Shown: in pieces, positions 34,973 to 45,069 of the stretch
Position numbering within the stretch: the first letter of the stretch is position 1
Layout: the number at the start of each line of letters is the position of its first letter
NCBI GenBank assembly: GCA_037693485.1
Contig: CM075346.1
Coordinates: 133,506,501-133,570,500, forward strand
Direction: 5' to 3'
Length of the DNA: 64,000 nucleotides
Source: Kitagawia praeruptora
Taxonomy: Eukaryota > Streptophyta > Magnoliopsida > Apiales > Apiaceae
Program-made: the position numbers and the translations under genes
The notes under the pieces: model-generated
Told to the model about the DNA's origin: nothing
Database searches by the model: none
Seen by the model: only the letters and a program-made list of their open reading frames with translations

Positions 34973-35374
34973 CTCTTAGTTTATTCAGTCCTAAACTCTG
35001 AGTCTATGAATATTGTGTGCATTGCCTCTCATAAATAATTTTGGTTATTGAGAAGAAACAAAATCTACGATCTTAGAGCTGCTATCTATCAAACTGATGA
35101 GAATGATCCTCAGTTGAGAGAAATCAAAGAAGCTATGCAGATAGAGCTTGAAAATGCTGAAAGAAGGTTGCTTATAGACTATCTCAGAACAATGCCTGAT
35201 CTGCAAGAGATTAGAAATTAAAGTCTGTAAGAATTTTCTTATTTTCTGTAGAATTTGTTAAGTAATAGCTTAAACTCTGTTTGTATGTTAAACACTGTAA
35301 AACTTTGTATTTGTTTTGACATCATCATTTACTGTAAACTTGTACATGTTGATAATGGACAAGTTGGGGGAGAT
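34973..35374 (+). repeat. Inverted copy of the copia 3' internal region, with internal deletion
   Basis: Positions 34,973-35,049 are the reverse complement of 29,594-29,670 (pol/extra-ORF spacer). Positions 35,050-35,374 are the reverse complement of about 24,196-24,521 (end of the extra ORF, 3' UTR, polypurine tract). The two pieces join at a shared TGA, so about 5.1 kb of the source is missing between them. The junction to gag near 34,973 also shares about 8 bases (ATCTCTTAG). This segment leads directly into the inverted LTR. Confidence 0.88.
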
Positions 35375-35889
35375 TGTTAGAAATGATTGATGAAAACAGT
35401 GTTTGGAAGCTAAAGTCAGAAAACAGAGTTTAGCTGGCAGCAGTCAGAGTTTAGTTAAACACTGACTGGAAGCGCAACAGAGGTTGTTAAACTCTGTAGC
35501 GATATTGTCTGAAGAGTCAACAGTGTTTGAAGATTGATTTGAGATAAATATGGAAGCAATATCTTTGAAGATTGGAAAGCTGTCAAAGAGATTGAGTTGA
35601 CTTGGAAGACTGAAGCAATCGTGATTGATATCAATTGTATAGCTTAATTATAGGAGAATCAATTACTGATTGTACGAAGCTGTATGTTCTATAAATACAG
35701 TTAGGTTAACCCTAGAAGGGTAATCGAACATTGAGAAATTCATTGATTGTAACCTAAGCAGCTCTCTGTGATATTTACATCACCGAGAGAGGAATTATTA
35801 ATTCCAAACAGTTTTTAATTGTTAAATAGTGTGTTCTTGTTAAGTTACTCATACAGTATTTGATTGCTTATTGTGTATTCGACCTAACA
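35375..35889 (+). repeat. Copia LTR, right copy in inverted (plus) orientation, 515 bp
   Basis: On the plus strand it runs TGTTAGAAATGATTG to CGACCTAACA, the reverse of the left copy, and is preceded by AAGTTGGGGGAGAT (35,361-35,374). It has a TATA-like CTATAAATA at 35,689-35,697, so its promoter points right, out of the element. Relative to the left LTR it has a 7-base insertion (about 35,553) and about 15 substitutions. Confidence 0.92.
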
Positions 35890-36432
35890 GATAATGACTG
35901 TTATTTCTGATAATAATCGAATATGATGTATATAATCAGGTTACCAAGCAGTTTAGGTAACATAGAATGATTATCTCTTATATTTATCTTGATTTTGCAT
36001 CATTTATCAAGTATATATGACATATATCCTCAAATAACTGAATGTTTATCTGTTTGAGAGTGTTTTTAGATGATATAAACGTGTTCCTAAAAAGTAGGAG
36101 GCGTGCCTTATCTGATTTGGCAGCCTGATCAGGCTTCCGGCGGAAGCTGGGGATACCGCCCGGTTGCCTGGCTCCGGTACCCCCTCCGGTAACCCCTACC
36201 ACGGAAGCTACTTTGGAAGCTCTACTGGATGACTGATAATAGTTATAGGTTATCCTCATGGGGATACCTTGAGACCCTTAGTCATGCGTTCCCGTGCTGC
36301 AGTGTACATGGTAACCCCTAGGGCTACCGCAAGCCTCCGGAAACCCGACAGATTACTCATTCTCTTCATGGATCTGGACCCTAATCCTCTAGTGGGCCTA
36401 AATCTAACCCATGCAAGATTTTGGTCACAACA
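35890..36432 (-). repeat. Gypsy 5' LTR, outer part (right of copia insertion)
   Basis: Begins with the second GATAA and matches the left LTR to its CACAACA end. It is followed by AATCT, the second target duplication of the gypsy element. Confidence 0.93.
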
Positions 36433-36437
36433 AATCT

Positions 36438-36861
36438 ATTAAATTATATAATCAATTTAAAATAAGGTTTTGTTTTAAAAAAAATAAGGTTTGAAATTAT
36501 ATTATAATATACATTGATAGTACTTTTCTAAAATGATAGTTACAGTACTGTTCTAAAAATCCCCGATTCAACCGATTAATCCCCGATTAATCTTCTGGAA
36601 GGTAGCCAACCGATTCGATTTTTGAAATCCGATTAATCCTGTTAATTTATTTAAAATGATATGTTTAATTGTAAATTAGACTAATAAATTAAATATTATT
36701 ATAATATCCGATTAATGCTCCGATTAATCTATCCGATAAATCCCCGCCTATCCGATTAGGCGCTAGGCGGTACCCCAACCGCCCTGGACTGGCTTGCGAT
36801 TTCTGGAACAGTTACACCTACATTTTAAATTCTAAAATGGCACACAAACTGTACAAAATTG
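36438..36861. other. Spacer with CCGATTAAT-rich repeat
   Basis: Between about 36,560 and 36,780 the words CGATTAATC and CCGATTAAT recur at least six times, ending in a CCTATCCGATTAGGCG palindromic block. This looks like a fragment of a dispersed plant repeat. No gene. Confidence 0.5.
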
Positions 36862-37125
36862 TACTCCCTCCGTCTCAAAAAACTCTTCCCATTTCAAAAA
36901 ACACGTTTGCCAATGCACACTTTTGATCGTTAATATGTTCAATTTCGTATTAGTATTAAATATAAAAACTTCACTGTATTAAAGCACTCATAAATACGAA
37001 TCCAACAAGATCACTCATGACTATATTTGGTCTTATAGATTATGCATAAATTAGTAATTTGTCTCATGTTATGAACAGGACCGACATTGTAAACGAGTAG
37101 AACATATTGTGACAGAGGGAGTACT
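36862..37125. mobile_element. Stowaway-like MITE in the promoter of the membrane-protein gene
   Basis: Starts TACTCCCTCCGTCTCA and ends GTGACAGAGGGAGTA, the same terminal class as 3,004-3,213 but a different interior. It ends 54 bases before the ATG of the downstream gene, so it probably supplies part of the leader or core promoter. Confidence 0.75.
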
Positions 37126-37179
37126 ATATAATAAATGATAGTAACAATAATTCACCAGGGCAAGTTAGATCCATAGGAG

Positions 37180-40100
37180 ATGAAGTCTCCAGGAACAGCA
37201 AGAAGGAAGAAAAAGAGAGTATCAATACTTACATTTGTGATAGCTTTATCAATTTTCACAGGTGTAAGTATATTTCTTTTAGCTTTAAGATCCATTGATC
37301 CATCTTCTTTGGCTAAAGGTGATACAACCCAGTTTCTTACTCAAGAAATTACAGAAGCTGCTCTTGGGTATTCAAGTTTTAATGCTACAACTAATTATAT
37401 TTATAACCCTCATCAAAAAAGGACTCAAAATCAAGAATGTGCTAGTGTGGAGAAGATGGGAGATGATTTTAGAGGTGGGTTTAAAGAACAGAGTTTGAGG
37501 GTTAGGAGAATTATTCAACAACATTTTGATGTTAATGGTAATGGCCTTGTTATCCTTTTTAAATTTGATTTTAAATTTTTTTTTGTTTGTGATGGTGTGC
37601 TTTCTTGGTAAAAATTGAATCTTGGATTAGAAATGTTGTGGTTTCTTGGTAAATATTGAATTTTGAATCAGAAATGTTGTGGGGTTTTAGTAAAAATTGA
37701 ATCTTGAATCAGAAATGTTGTGGTTTCTTGGTAAAAATTGATTCTTGAATCAGAAATGTTGTGGTTTCTTCGTAAAAAATGAATCTTGAATTAGAATATG
37801 TTGTGCTTTCTTGGTGAAAATTGAATCTTGAATCACAAATGTGGTGCTTTCTTGGTAAAATTTGAATCTTGAATTAGAAATGTTGTTTTTTTGTTCTAAC
37901 AGTTTGGCATTTGTGATGTAAATATGTTATTAGGGGTGGTGATGTCGATTCGTGTTACTAAACGTGTCAATTTTGTCGTTCTAGAATGGTTTTACTGTTA
38001 TTTACTATAAAGCTGAATATTTTTATTAAGCTTAAATGGATAAATTTTAGGGAAAGAGTCATGTTCAGGGCAATCGCGTGGTGACGTGTCGTGATCCGGG
38101 TTTGTGAATGTAATTGTGTCGATGATCGAGTCGTGTTAGACATTGTTGCCCCCCTAAGTAGTATTAGCAACTCGGGGTTAAAACTAAAGTTTGGTTTATA
38201 GTCCAGAATTTGGATGGTGAGAGGACCACAGAAAGTAATATGTTTTCGTTACATTGTTAATTATTGTTTGTTTAAGCAGTCTATGAAAAGATATTTATTT
38301 GCTTCTGCAGTGGCGGGAAAAGAAACTGTTCGATGAGTTTAGGTAATAGATTTTTATTAAGAAGGGGAGCAATTAATACTCAAGATTCTTTTGTACTGGT
38401 TTTCCGTATATTAATAGGAAATTTCTTCAAAGATGCATGATGAGCATCAATGAGACTACAACATGTTGCACAATCAACCAACGTAGTTTGCTTCTAATAA
38501 ATTTGACAATTTTTTTATGATGTGTGTCCATATTTTTGCCATCAAATCATATATAAGTTGCTCTCTTGGAGGCATAAGTTGGATTCTTATCCTATTCTGT
38601 CAATCTTTTAGGTGCTTCAAGGGTTCGTGACCTACCTCCAGAGAATTTCTGTAGACATAAATTTGTTTTAGGAAAAGCATCTGAAGCGGGATTTGGAAAT
38701 GAAATGTACAAGATCTTAACTGCTGCTGCACTCAGTATAATGTTGGACCGGTCACTGATAATTGGGCAAACCAGGCATATTGGTTCTCTCTCAAGCCTTT
38801 ATATATGCAATTTATATGTTAGTTTTACTAAAGTGATGAACAAAAGAAGCAACCACTGATCTTTTAATTTGCAATCTTACTTGTGCACTTGTGTTACTTT
38901 GTTAGTAATTGTGTCTATACGGCAGATGATACTGTTACATGCGTCTCGCCATGTACATGAATTATATGCTAAAGATGAGATTATCAGCTTTCTATCTTGG
39001 TTTCATAGGTTTTTCAATTTAATTCTTGGAACACTAGATTATTTTGTTCATTTTGTGATCATAACATTAAAATCACAATAAGAAACATTTGATCTAATAC
39101 TTGGCTCTATTCCACCTCCAGCGAGATGGTTTTAAGCAGGCATTGTATGAGTTCAGTTACAAAGATGGATTTATAACTTTGTTATAATGGCTACATATAC
39201 TACCTGAGTAAATCTTCTACTTTATTCAATTTTTAATAGATTGTTACATGCATTATCTCGGCTTTTACATGGAAAATATACATACTAGAAGTCAATAAAT
39301 TTTTCTGGAAATGTATTCCCATGTTCTAGTTTTACTAATAACTAATAATTTGTGGATGTGAACTAATATTAATACTTGGTTAATTTGCATTTTCAGAAAG
39401 AAATTTCCATTTGGAGATCACATCTCTTATTCGAATATATCGTTTACCTTGGAAGAAGTTAAACATCTTTGGAGACAAAATGGTTGTGCTACTAAATATG
39501 GAAGACATTTGTTAATGAGGATTGATGATTTTCAGAAGCCAGCACGGACAAGTATTCTGTGTAGCAATTGGAAGGAGTGGGAGGAACCCATAATATGGTA
39601 AAAGTCATAGTTTAAGTTATTACTCCTCTGGAGGATTCAACATATGAATATTGACTTTCAGATACTATACCAGGCTCCAGAATAGCACAGATGCTGTAGC
39701 AGCTCAATTTTTTCTAAAGAATGTCCACATTAAGATGAGGGAAGTTGCCATGAATCTATTCGGAAAACCAGAAGATCTTCATAATAGACCCAATGTGTTT
39801 GGGGAGCTCATGAGAGTCCTTATATCTCCCTTAGAGGATATTAAGCTGGCAGTGAACTCGGTTCTTGGTGACGGGAGGGATCCTGATATTGCACTGCACA
39901 TGCGGATGCTTATGAACAGGTATTGAAATTGCAACACAAAGTTTATTTATTTCATCAAGGTTGTCATGCTTTCAAAAGTGCTTTCCAGTCATTAGAGTAG
40001 TGGAGAGGGTGTCACATTTTTCCTCCCTCATGTTGCTATACCTAATGTTTGTGTAAAGAACATATTTTATAATGTACAGACATGTTTTTTGTGGGTATGA

Positions 40101-41286
40101 ATGTTAAAGATTTGCAGTGGTGCACTGATTTCGAGTTATAGGACAAGCAAATTGGATCAAGTGATTAAGAGATCATATAATTACTTTGTTACTGCTAGTG
40201 TCCGAGTCATTGCTTTTATAAACCTGCCAATGCATGTGATTGTTTTTTGTTAGTTATGAAAGTTCTTATTCCCTTTCTTCAGGTCTGTAAGAGCAACTCA
40301 GGCAGCATTAAGTTGCATTCGAAAAGCCATTCATGATATGCAGCTAGGCTCTAGACCCAGATTGGTTCTGATTTCAGATAGCCCCTCCGCTGTAAAAGAT
40401 ATCAAACCAATTTTAGAAGAATTTCTCGAGGTAATAGTTAAACATCAACCATCTTTGGGTTCTGTAGGTAGCAGAAAGCTTCCAACTTTAAACCAGAAAG
40501 TTCATTACATGTGTTACTGTATCTGGCTATCTGCTGGTTAATTTATTCCATCATAATGTTTGACTTTGCTGACGGGGTAGATCTTGCTCAACATGCTTAC
40601 TCTTTGGTTGTTTCTCAACTTCAGGTTCTTCATTTTGATTATGAACACTATAATGGAAATATATCTGGTATTACATATGGACAGCATAATGTAACTTCTA
40701 GAGCAACGGATTGGGGACCAGCACCACGATGGGTTGCATTTGTGGACTTCTTTCTTGCATCGCGTGCAAAACATGCTGTAGTTTCTGGGGCTCACAGGCG
40801 TGTCGGGACAACCTATGCTCAATTAGTTGCAGCTCTTGCTGCAGCAAACAGTCTTGGTAATTTCATGTTTTTTGCAGAACTCATTTCTTCTAAAAATTGC
40901 ACCCCCAATGTCTTTTACCTCTAATTTTTCAACATTGATCTTCAGTGGAGAACTCTTCTGCTAGCTCAAGCTTCTCCTTCTTCAGTAGCTTCCAAAGTAG
41001 TTTGCTTGCAGAAGGATTACGGAATCAAATTGGGTGGGGACACGTGTGGAGCAGATTTGCCGGCCCATTGAGCTGCCACAATCAATCTACTCAATGTGCT
41101 TACACACCGCTTCTCCCTGCTGCTTGGTGGGATGGACTCTGGCAATCGCCTCTTCCACGAGATATCCGCAAAATGGATGCTTATGGGATTCAACTATCTG
41201 GTCTTGGCACGTTTGATCAAGAACAGCTCAAGTTATCCTGTGCTTCGAGGATAAAATATGTAACAAAAACTGTAACTCTAATCTGA
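37180..41286 (+). CDS. Type II membrane protein, fucosyltransferase-like, uncharacterised plant family
   Basis: Seven exons: 37180..37537, 38612..38774, 39397..39597, 39674..39919, 40283..40430, 40625..40856, 40946..41286, giving 562 residues with consistent phases. An N-terminal basic tail (ARRKKKR) precedes one hydrophobic segment at about residues 17-38, the layout of a Golgi type II protein. GFGNEMYKILTAAALSIM and later HMRMLMNR recall the nucleotide-sugar binding region of fucosyltransferases, and VSGAHRRVGTTYAQLVAAL recalls their C-terminal motif. A conserved block GHVWSRFAGPLSCHNQ with several Cys and Trp lies near the end. I recognise the family only as conserved in plants; enzyme activity is inferred. 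Intron 2 begins with GC instead of GT. The exon 4 acceptor at 39,673/39,674 avoids a stop that an upstream CAG would create. Confidence 0.75.
37601..37886. repeat. 41-bp tandem repeat in intron 1
   Basis: Seven diverged units starting at about 37,601, 37,642, 37,683, 37,723, 37,765, 37,807 and 37,848, each resembling TTTCTTGGTAAAAATTGAAT followed by CTTGAATCAGAAATGTTGTG. It begins 63 bases after the intron 1 donor. Confidence 0.9.
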
Positions 41287-41810
41287 ATCTTTGGTTTCAC
41301 CTCTTAGGATGGCTAGGATGGAGGGACTTTCATGTTCCCCACATTTATAAGCATATATTTCAATTTACACATAGTTTTAAGATTTCACACTCATATTCAT
41401 TCCACTTTATGTATGATGAGTTGACACTGATGTTGACCTAGTTGTAAAATTACACTGTATACAACAATATAAGAATAATGAAGTAATTTGTTTATGTTTC
41501 TATTGTACTATTATCCTCACAGGTAATGCTTTGAGATGGTATTTATAATATTTATTAAATACATATCCTTATTATTAATATTTACCAGAGTTATATTAAA
41601 AGAGAGAACAGAGGTAAAACAAACAAAATGAAAGAGAGAACAAAAGGTAAAAGAAACAAATTCTATTTTTAAATAATAGAAAAGAAAAAACATAGACTAA
41701 AGCCACATAGGCATAACAAAATCTTAACCATCATACAATCCATACAAATATATATCCGTTTCAGACACAAACTAACTGAGACTGAGTGGCTCTCTGCTAT
41801 CAACTCAACA
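41287..41810. other. Spacer between two plus-strand genes
   Basis: Holds the 3' UTR of the membrane-protein gene and the promoter of PNSL1. AT-rich, with a purine-rich AAAGAGAGAACA repeat near 41,597 and 41,630. No gene. Confidence 0.5.
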
Positions 41811-43987
41811 ATGGCAGTCTCATCACTCTCACTGAGCTTGCCCTCCACAAGTCTATCAAAAAGGGTCAGTTCATGTTGCAACCATGTTTATTATTTGAAA
41901 ACTGTTTTTCAATTTTCTTATCATTATAACTTGTTTTCTATATTTGTCTTCAGTTTACTATGGCACATTCAAGATTCACTCCAAAGCCTTCTGCAATTAA
42001 TATGAATGCCTGCTCCAGTGACCCAGCTTCTGGGGAAGAAAGTAAGCAAAGAATTCTAAATTTTGTTTTATTTATGGGATTTTTTAGATGCTTGTTGTTG
42101 TAGTTACTTTTGATATTTTTTAACTTGTTTTTTCCCTATGTACTTCATAACATTGTCAAATGATTCATACGTTTGTTTGTGCTAATACATGTGGAAACTA
42201 TTGCAGGAAATTCTAAGAGAAGGCCACTATTACTAGGAGCAGGGGCACTTGCTTTGAGTCTAATCCCTGTAAATTCCTTGTTGGCCGAAGGTATCATGGT
42301 TGGTAGTTATCTCTATTCGAGGATTTAATAAATCACAAATGCCATTAAGTATGATCATCTCAAACCATATTGAGATAATGCGTTGTTAGACTAGAGGCGA
42401 CTACGTAGAACAGAGTTGTGTGCACAGTTTCTATTCACTGACAAATGATTTCTGATCTTGAATTGGTTAAATGTTTTCGTTTTTGTTGCACTAAAGTTGT
42501 TATACATATATTCAGGGACCCCAGCAAACTATGATTCTTTTACGGACTTAGCAGATGGCTATTCATATGTTTACCCTTCAGATTGGAGGGTAAGATTCAG
42601 AACATCTTTTTTTTTTTTTGCTAAAAAAGATTCAGAATGTTTAGTTTCATGAATGGAAGTTTCAACAATTTTTTTTACAGAGATTCAGATATATAAGGTG
42701 TTCTAAACAGAAGTTTTGTTGTGAATAGGGTTTTGATTATCGAGGGCATGATTCTGCATTCAAAGATCGGTATCTCCAACTACAAAATGTCAGAGTGAGT
42801 TTTATACCTACCGATAAATCAGATATCCATGATATGGGTCCAATAAATGAGGTACTTCTGTTATCCAAGTTGCATTTCTTAAAATCGCAAGTAATGGTTT
42901 CTGACCTGTTTTCTACTGGTCAAGGTTGTCCCCTATCTGCTGAAGAAAGTTTTAGCTACACCTACGCAAGTAGCAGATATATTTGATATGCAGGAGGTTA
43001 GCATCCTTTGGATCATATAGTACAAATTTAAAAATTAAGCACCCGAATATAAATATTATTCTTGAAATGTTACAATCGAAATAAAAGCATTCCTTGTAAT
43101 TTACCTGCAAACCGAAACTCAGAAGTATATTGAATTTTTCCATACTATAATTTGTTGCAGAGGACAACAGATGGGAAGAACTACTACACCTTTGAGTACA
43201 CACTCACTTCTCGGAATTTTTCAAGAGCAGCTTTTGCAACTATAGCAGTTGCAAATGGTATGGCATCTGTTCTCTTTCAAATTACTGCACTTACCAATCT
43301 AATGTTACCATATACACCAACTCTTGTCAAGCACCCCCAATATACAAGCTTCATCTACCAGTAGATAATACTGCATTACATCCTTGAATGATGTTCTTGA
43401 TATAGTGCTAGATGTTATTACTATGATAATAATTTTTGGAGAACAGTTGACAATATAAGGTCATCTTGCACTAAATGGTCAGCTCAAAGTTAATGTATTG
43501 TCCTTTGGGAGGGCTATTTGATTATTGAATTATGAGTCTGACATAAAAATTGATGAGTCCGACATAAAATATCCAAGTACGCACTGGTGTATAAATTCGA
43601 AGAGATTCTGCTGTGTTACTCGATTTAAGTTAAACTTGGCGCTCTAAAATAGTTGAATGAGTACAATAACCGGCATTAGCAAGTGGTGCCATAACGAACA
43701 CTTGATATGCATCCATACTTCACTTCCATGCACTCGGCACTCCTTGACTTCTTTCGAGGATTTCAATCATACAAAACACAGAAAATACAAGTACGTTAAG
43801 TTAGTTTTGGGAAATAAACAGTTTCTTGTTTGTAGCTGTGTTATTGGTAAGGGTGTACAAATTTAATGTGCATTTCTTGACAGGGAGATATTACACACTG
43901 ATTGTGGGAGCTAATGAAAGGCGTTGGAGAAGAGTAAGAGACAAGCTCAAAGTTGTAGCAGACTCGTTTAAGGTGCTCGACATCTAA
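41811..43987 (+). CDS. PNSL1: PNSL1 (PsbP-like protein 2), thylakoid lumen NDH subunit
   Basis: Eight exons: 41811..41864, 41954..42041, 42207..42290, 42516..42589, 42729..42851, 42925..42996, 43161..43257, 43884..43987; 231 residues with all phases consistent. The N-terminus is a Ser-rich chloroplast transit peptide. Exon 3 supplies a twin-arginine lumen signal, KRRPLLLGAGALALSLIPV, with a likely cleavage near SLLAE. The PsbP domain carries DGYSYVYPSDWRGFDYRGHD, AFKDRYLQLQNVRVSFIPT and GANERRWRRVRDKL. These match PNSL1/PPL2, a subunit of the lumenal part of the chloroplast NADH dehydrogenase-like complex used in cyclic electron flow, better than PPL1. It lies near an ABCB6/20-type gene, as I recall for Arabidopsis PNSL1 and ABCB6. 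Confidence 0.88.
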
Positions 43988-44214
43988 ATGGCTAAACACC
44001 AGACGGGAATGCTATTCTTCTTCATGTATATAATCATGGCATTTAACAGAAATGCGCTTGTGATTGCGTTTTTTTTTCGAAATTGAATGAGATTCACAAC
44101 TCTAATGGTACCAATTGTCACCATAAACTTCTGTGCTGTTCCAACACCTAGTCCTAGCATATGTAAAATCCACTTCATATGGAATTTAAAGTTTTGTTGA
44201 AAGTTACTTAAGAT

Positions 44215-45069
44215 GGTAACTACCTAAAGTTAGCTGGGTGATGGCCCTAAATGCCCACCTCCCAAAACATTTGGCCCGAAATGCCCATATTCGGAATGAA
44301 TGGCCCTAAATACCCACCAGATACGCATTTGGGAGTGGAGTGTCCGGACACTCCATTAGGAAATGCGTATCTTTTAGAAAAATGAGTTCTGTATTGTGAA
44401 CAGTAACCATGGTCACGCATGTTGAACATGCGTGACAGTAGTTGCGCATGTTCAACATGCGTGACCATGGTCACTGTTCATCTCCTTCATTAGCCGCGGC
44501 GATGGCGAATCCGGCACGGAATTGTTTTTCTCTTCGTTCGTCCGTTTCATACACTTTCCAACTGTAATCTATATACCAATAGAATCCACATTTGATTCTC
44601 TACACAACGAAACCAAATTCATTACGTTTAATTTGCAAGATTGAAAAGACCCAAAACCAATCCATTTTCCGATCTCTTTTTCCGAGCAGCTGCTACACGC
44701 CCCTGCGGGCCAAAACACATAAATCAATGGGGGGAAACGAAAGAGCAAGGCCTGGGCATCGTTTTGATGTCCTCAAAACGACCGGAGGTGACTGGAGTTG
44801 GCTGAACGAGGGAGGCGACGAGGGAGGCGATAAATCGCCGGCGAGCCGAGAGAGAGACCACAGATCCGTAATTGTAATAATGACGTCAGATGACGTCATG
44901 ATTACTGTTGCGCATACTGTGGTTGCGTATCATATGTCACGCATTCTGTGAATGCGTGACCCGTCGGTAAATCGGACCAACACCCGCGCATATCAGCATT
45001 TCAGGCCATGGGTCTCCAAATCTAGGCATTTTGGGCATTTTCTCAAGTTAGCTCTAGGTAACTACCTAA
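44215..45069. mobile_element. Putative Mutator-like element with GC-rich core and palindromes
   Basis: A 13-bp direct repeat GGTAACTACCTAA bounds the segment (44,215-44,227 and 45,057-45,069). The inner ends are weakly inverted (GGCCCGAAATGC left, GCATTTCAGGCC right). Internal palindromes include GAGTGTCCGGACACTC near 44,337 and GTCACGCATGTTGAACATGC at about 44,412. The core at 44,690-44,880 is GC-rich with GGAGGCGA repeats and unlike the flanks, which could be captured gene sequence. A 119-codon ORF at 44,592-44,951 is not convincing. Confidence 0.5.

Larger units (their letters stand above)
23687..35889 (-). mobile_element. Ty1/copia retrotransposon with inverted LTRs, nested in the gypsy LTR
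   Basis: A 12,203-bp element flanked by perfect GATAA duplications (23,682-23,686 and 35,890-35,894). Its outer ends are TGTTAGGTCG and CGACCTAACA. Coding order on the minus strand is gag (N-terminally truncated), pol, then a 1,210-residue extra ORF. The left LTR is a normal 3' LTR with polypurine tract. The right LTR is in the opposite orientation and is also preceded by 3' internal sequence and a polypurine tract. There is no 5' LTR or primer-binding site. The pol and extra ORF are open, so coding decay is slight. Confidence 0.93.
10225..36432 (-). mobile_element. Ty3/gypsy retrotransposon, Tat-like, with nested copia element
   Basis: The element is bounded by the target duplication AATCT (10,220-10,224 and 36,433-36,437) and by LTR ends TGTTGTG...CACAACA. 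It reads on the minus strand: the 5' LTR is on the right and is interrupted by the copia insertion, followed by PBS, gag, protease, RT-RNase H and integrase. A long region with an antisense ORF and a tandem array leads to the polypurine tract and the 3' LTR on the left. The native length without the guest is about 14.0 kb. Pol order (PR-RT-RH-INT), the extra antisense ORF and a tandem array before the 3' LTR fit the Tat lineage. The two LTRs differ by about nine substitutions and two small indels in about 950 bases, so insertion was recent. All coding parts carry stops or frameshifts. Confidence 0.92.

Noticed and set aside
23687..35889. Two independent copia insertions in opposite orientation
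   Set aside because: The GATAA duplication flanks the whole 12.2-kb block, and the right internal segment is fused to gag by microhomology; separate insertions would leave their own duplications and complete ends.
39661..39673. Exon 4 of the membrane-protein gene starting right after TTTCAG
   Set aside because: That junction would create TGA in frame; the next CAG at 39,671-39,673 keeps the frame and gives a Trp codon.
41811..43987. Identification as PPL1
   Set aside because: The mature domain follows the PNSL1/PPL2 pattern (DGYSYVYPSDWR, AFKDRYLQLQNVRV) better than PPL1 as I recall it.
44592..44951. 119-codon plus-strand ORF
   Set aside because: It lies inside the putative Mutator-like element, has no family feature and is antisense to another open frame.
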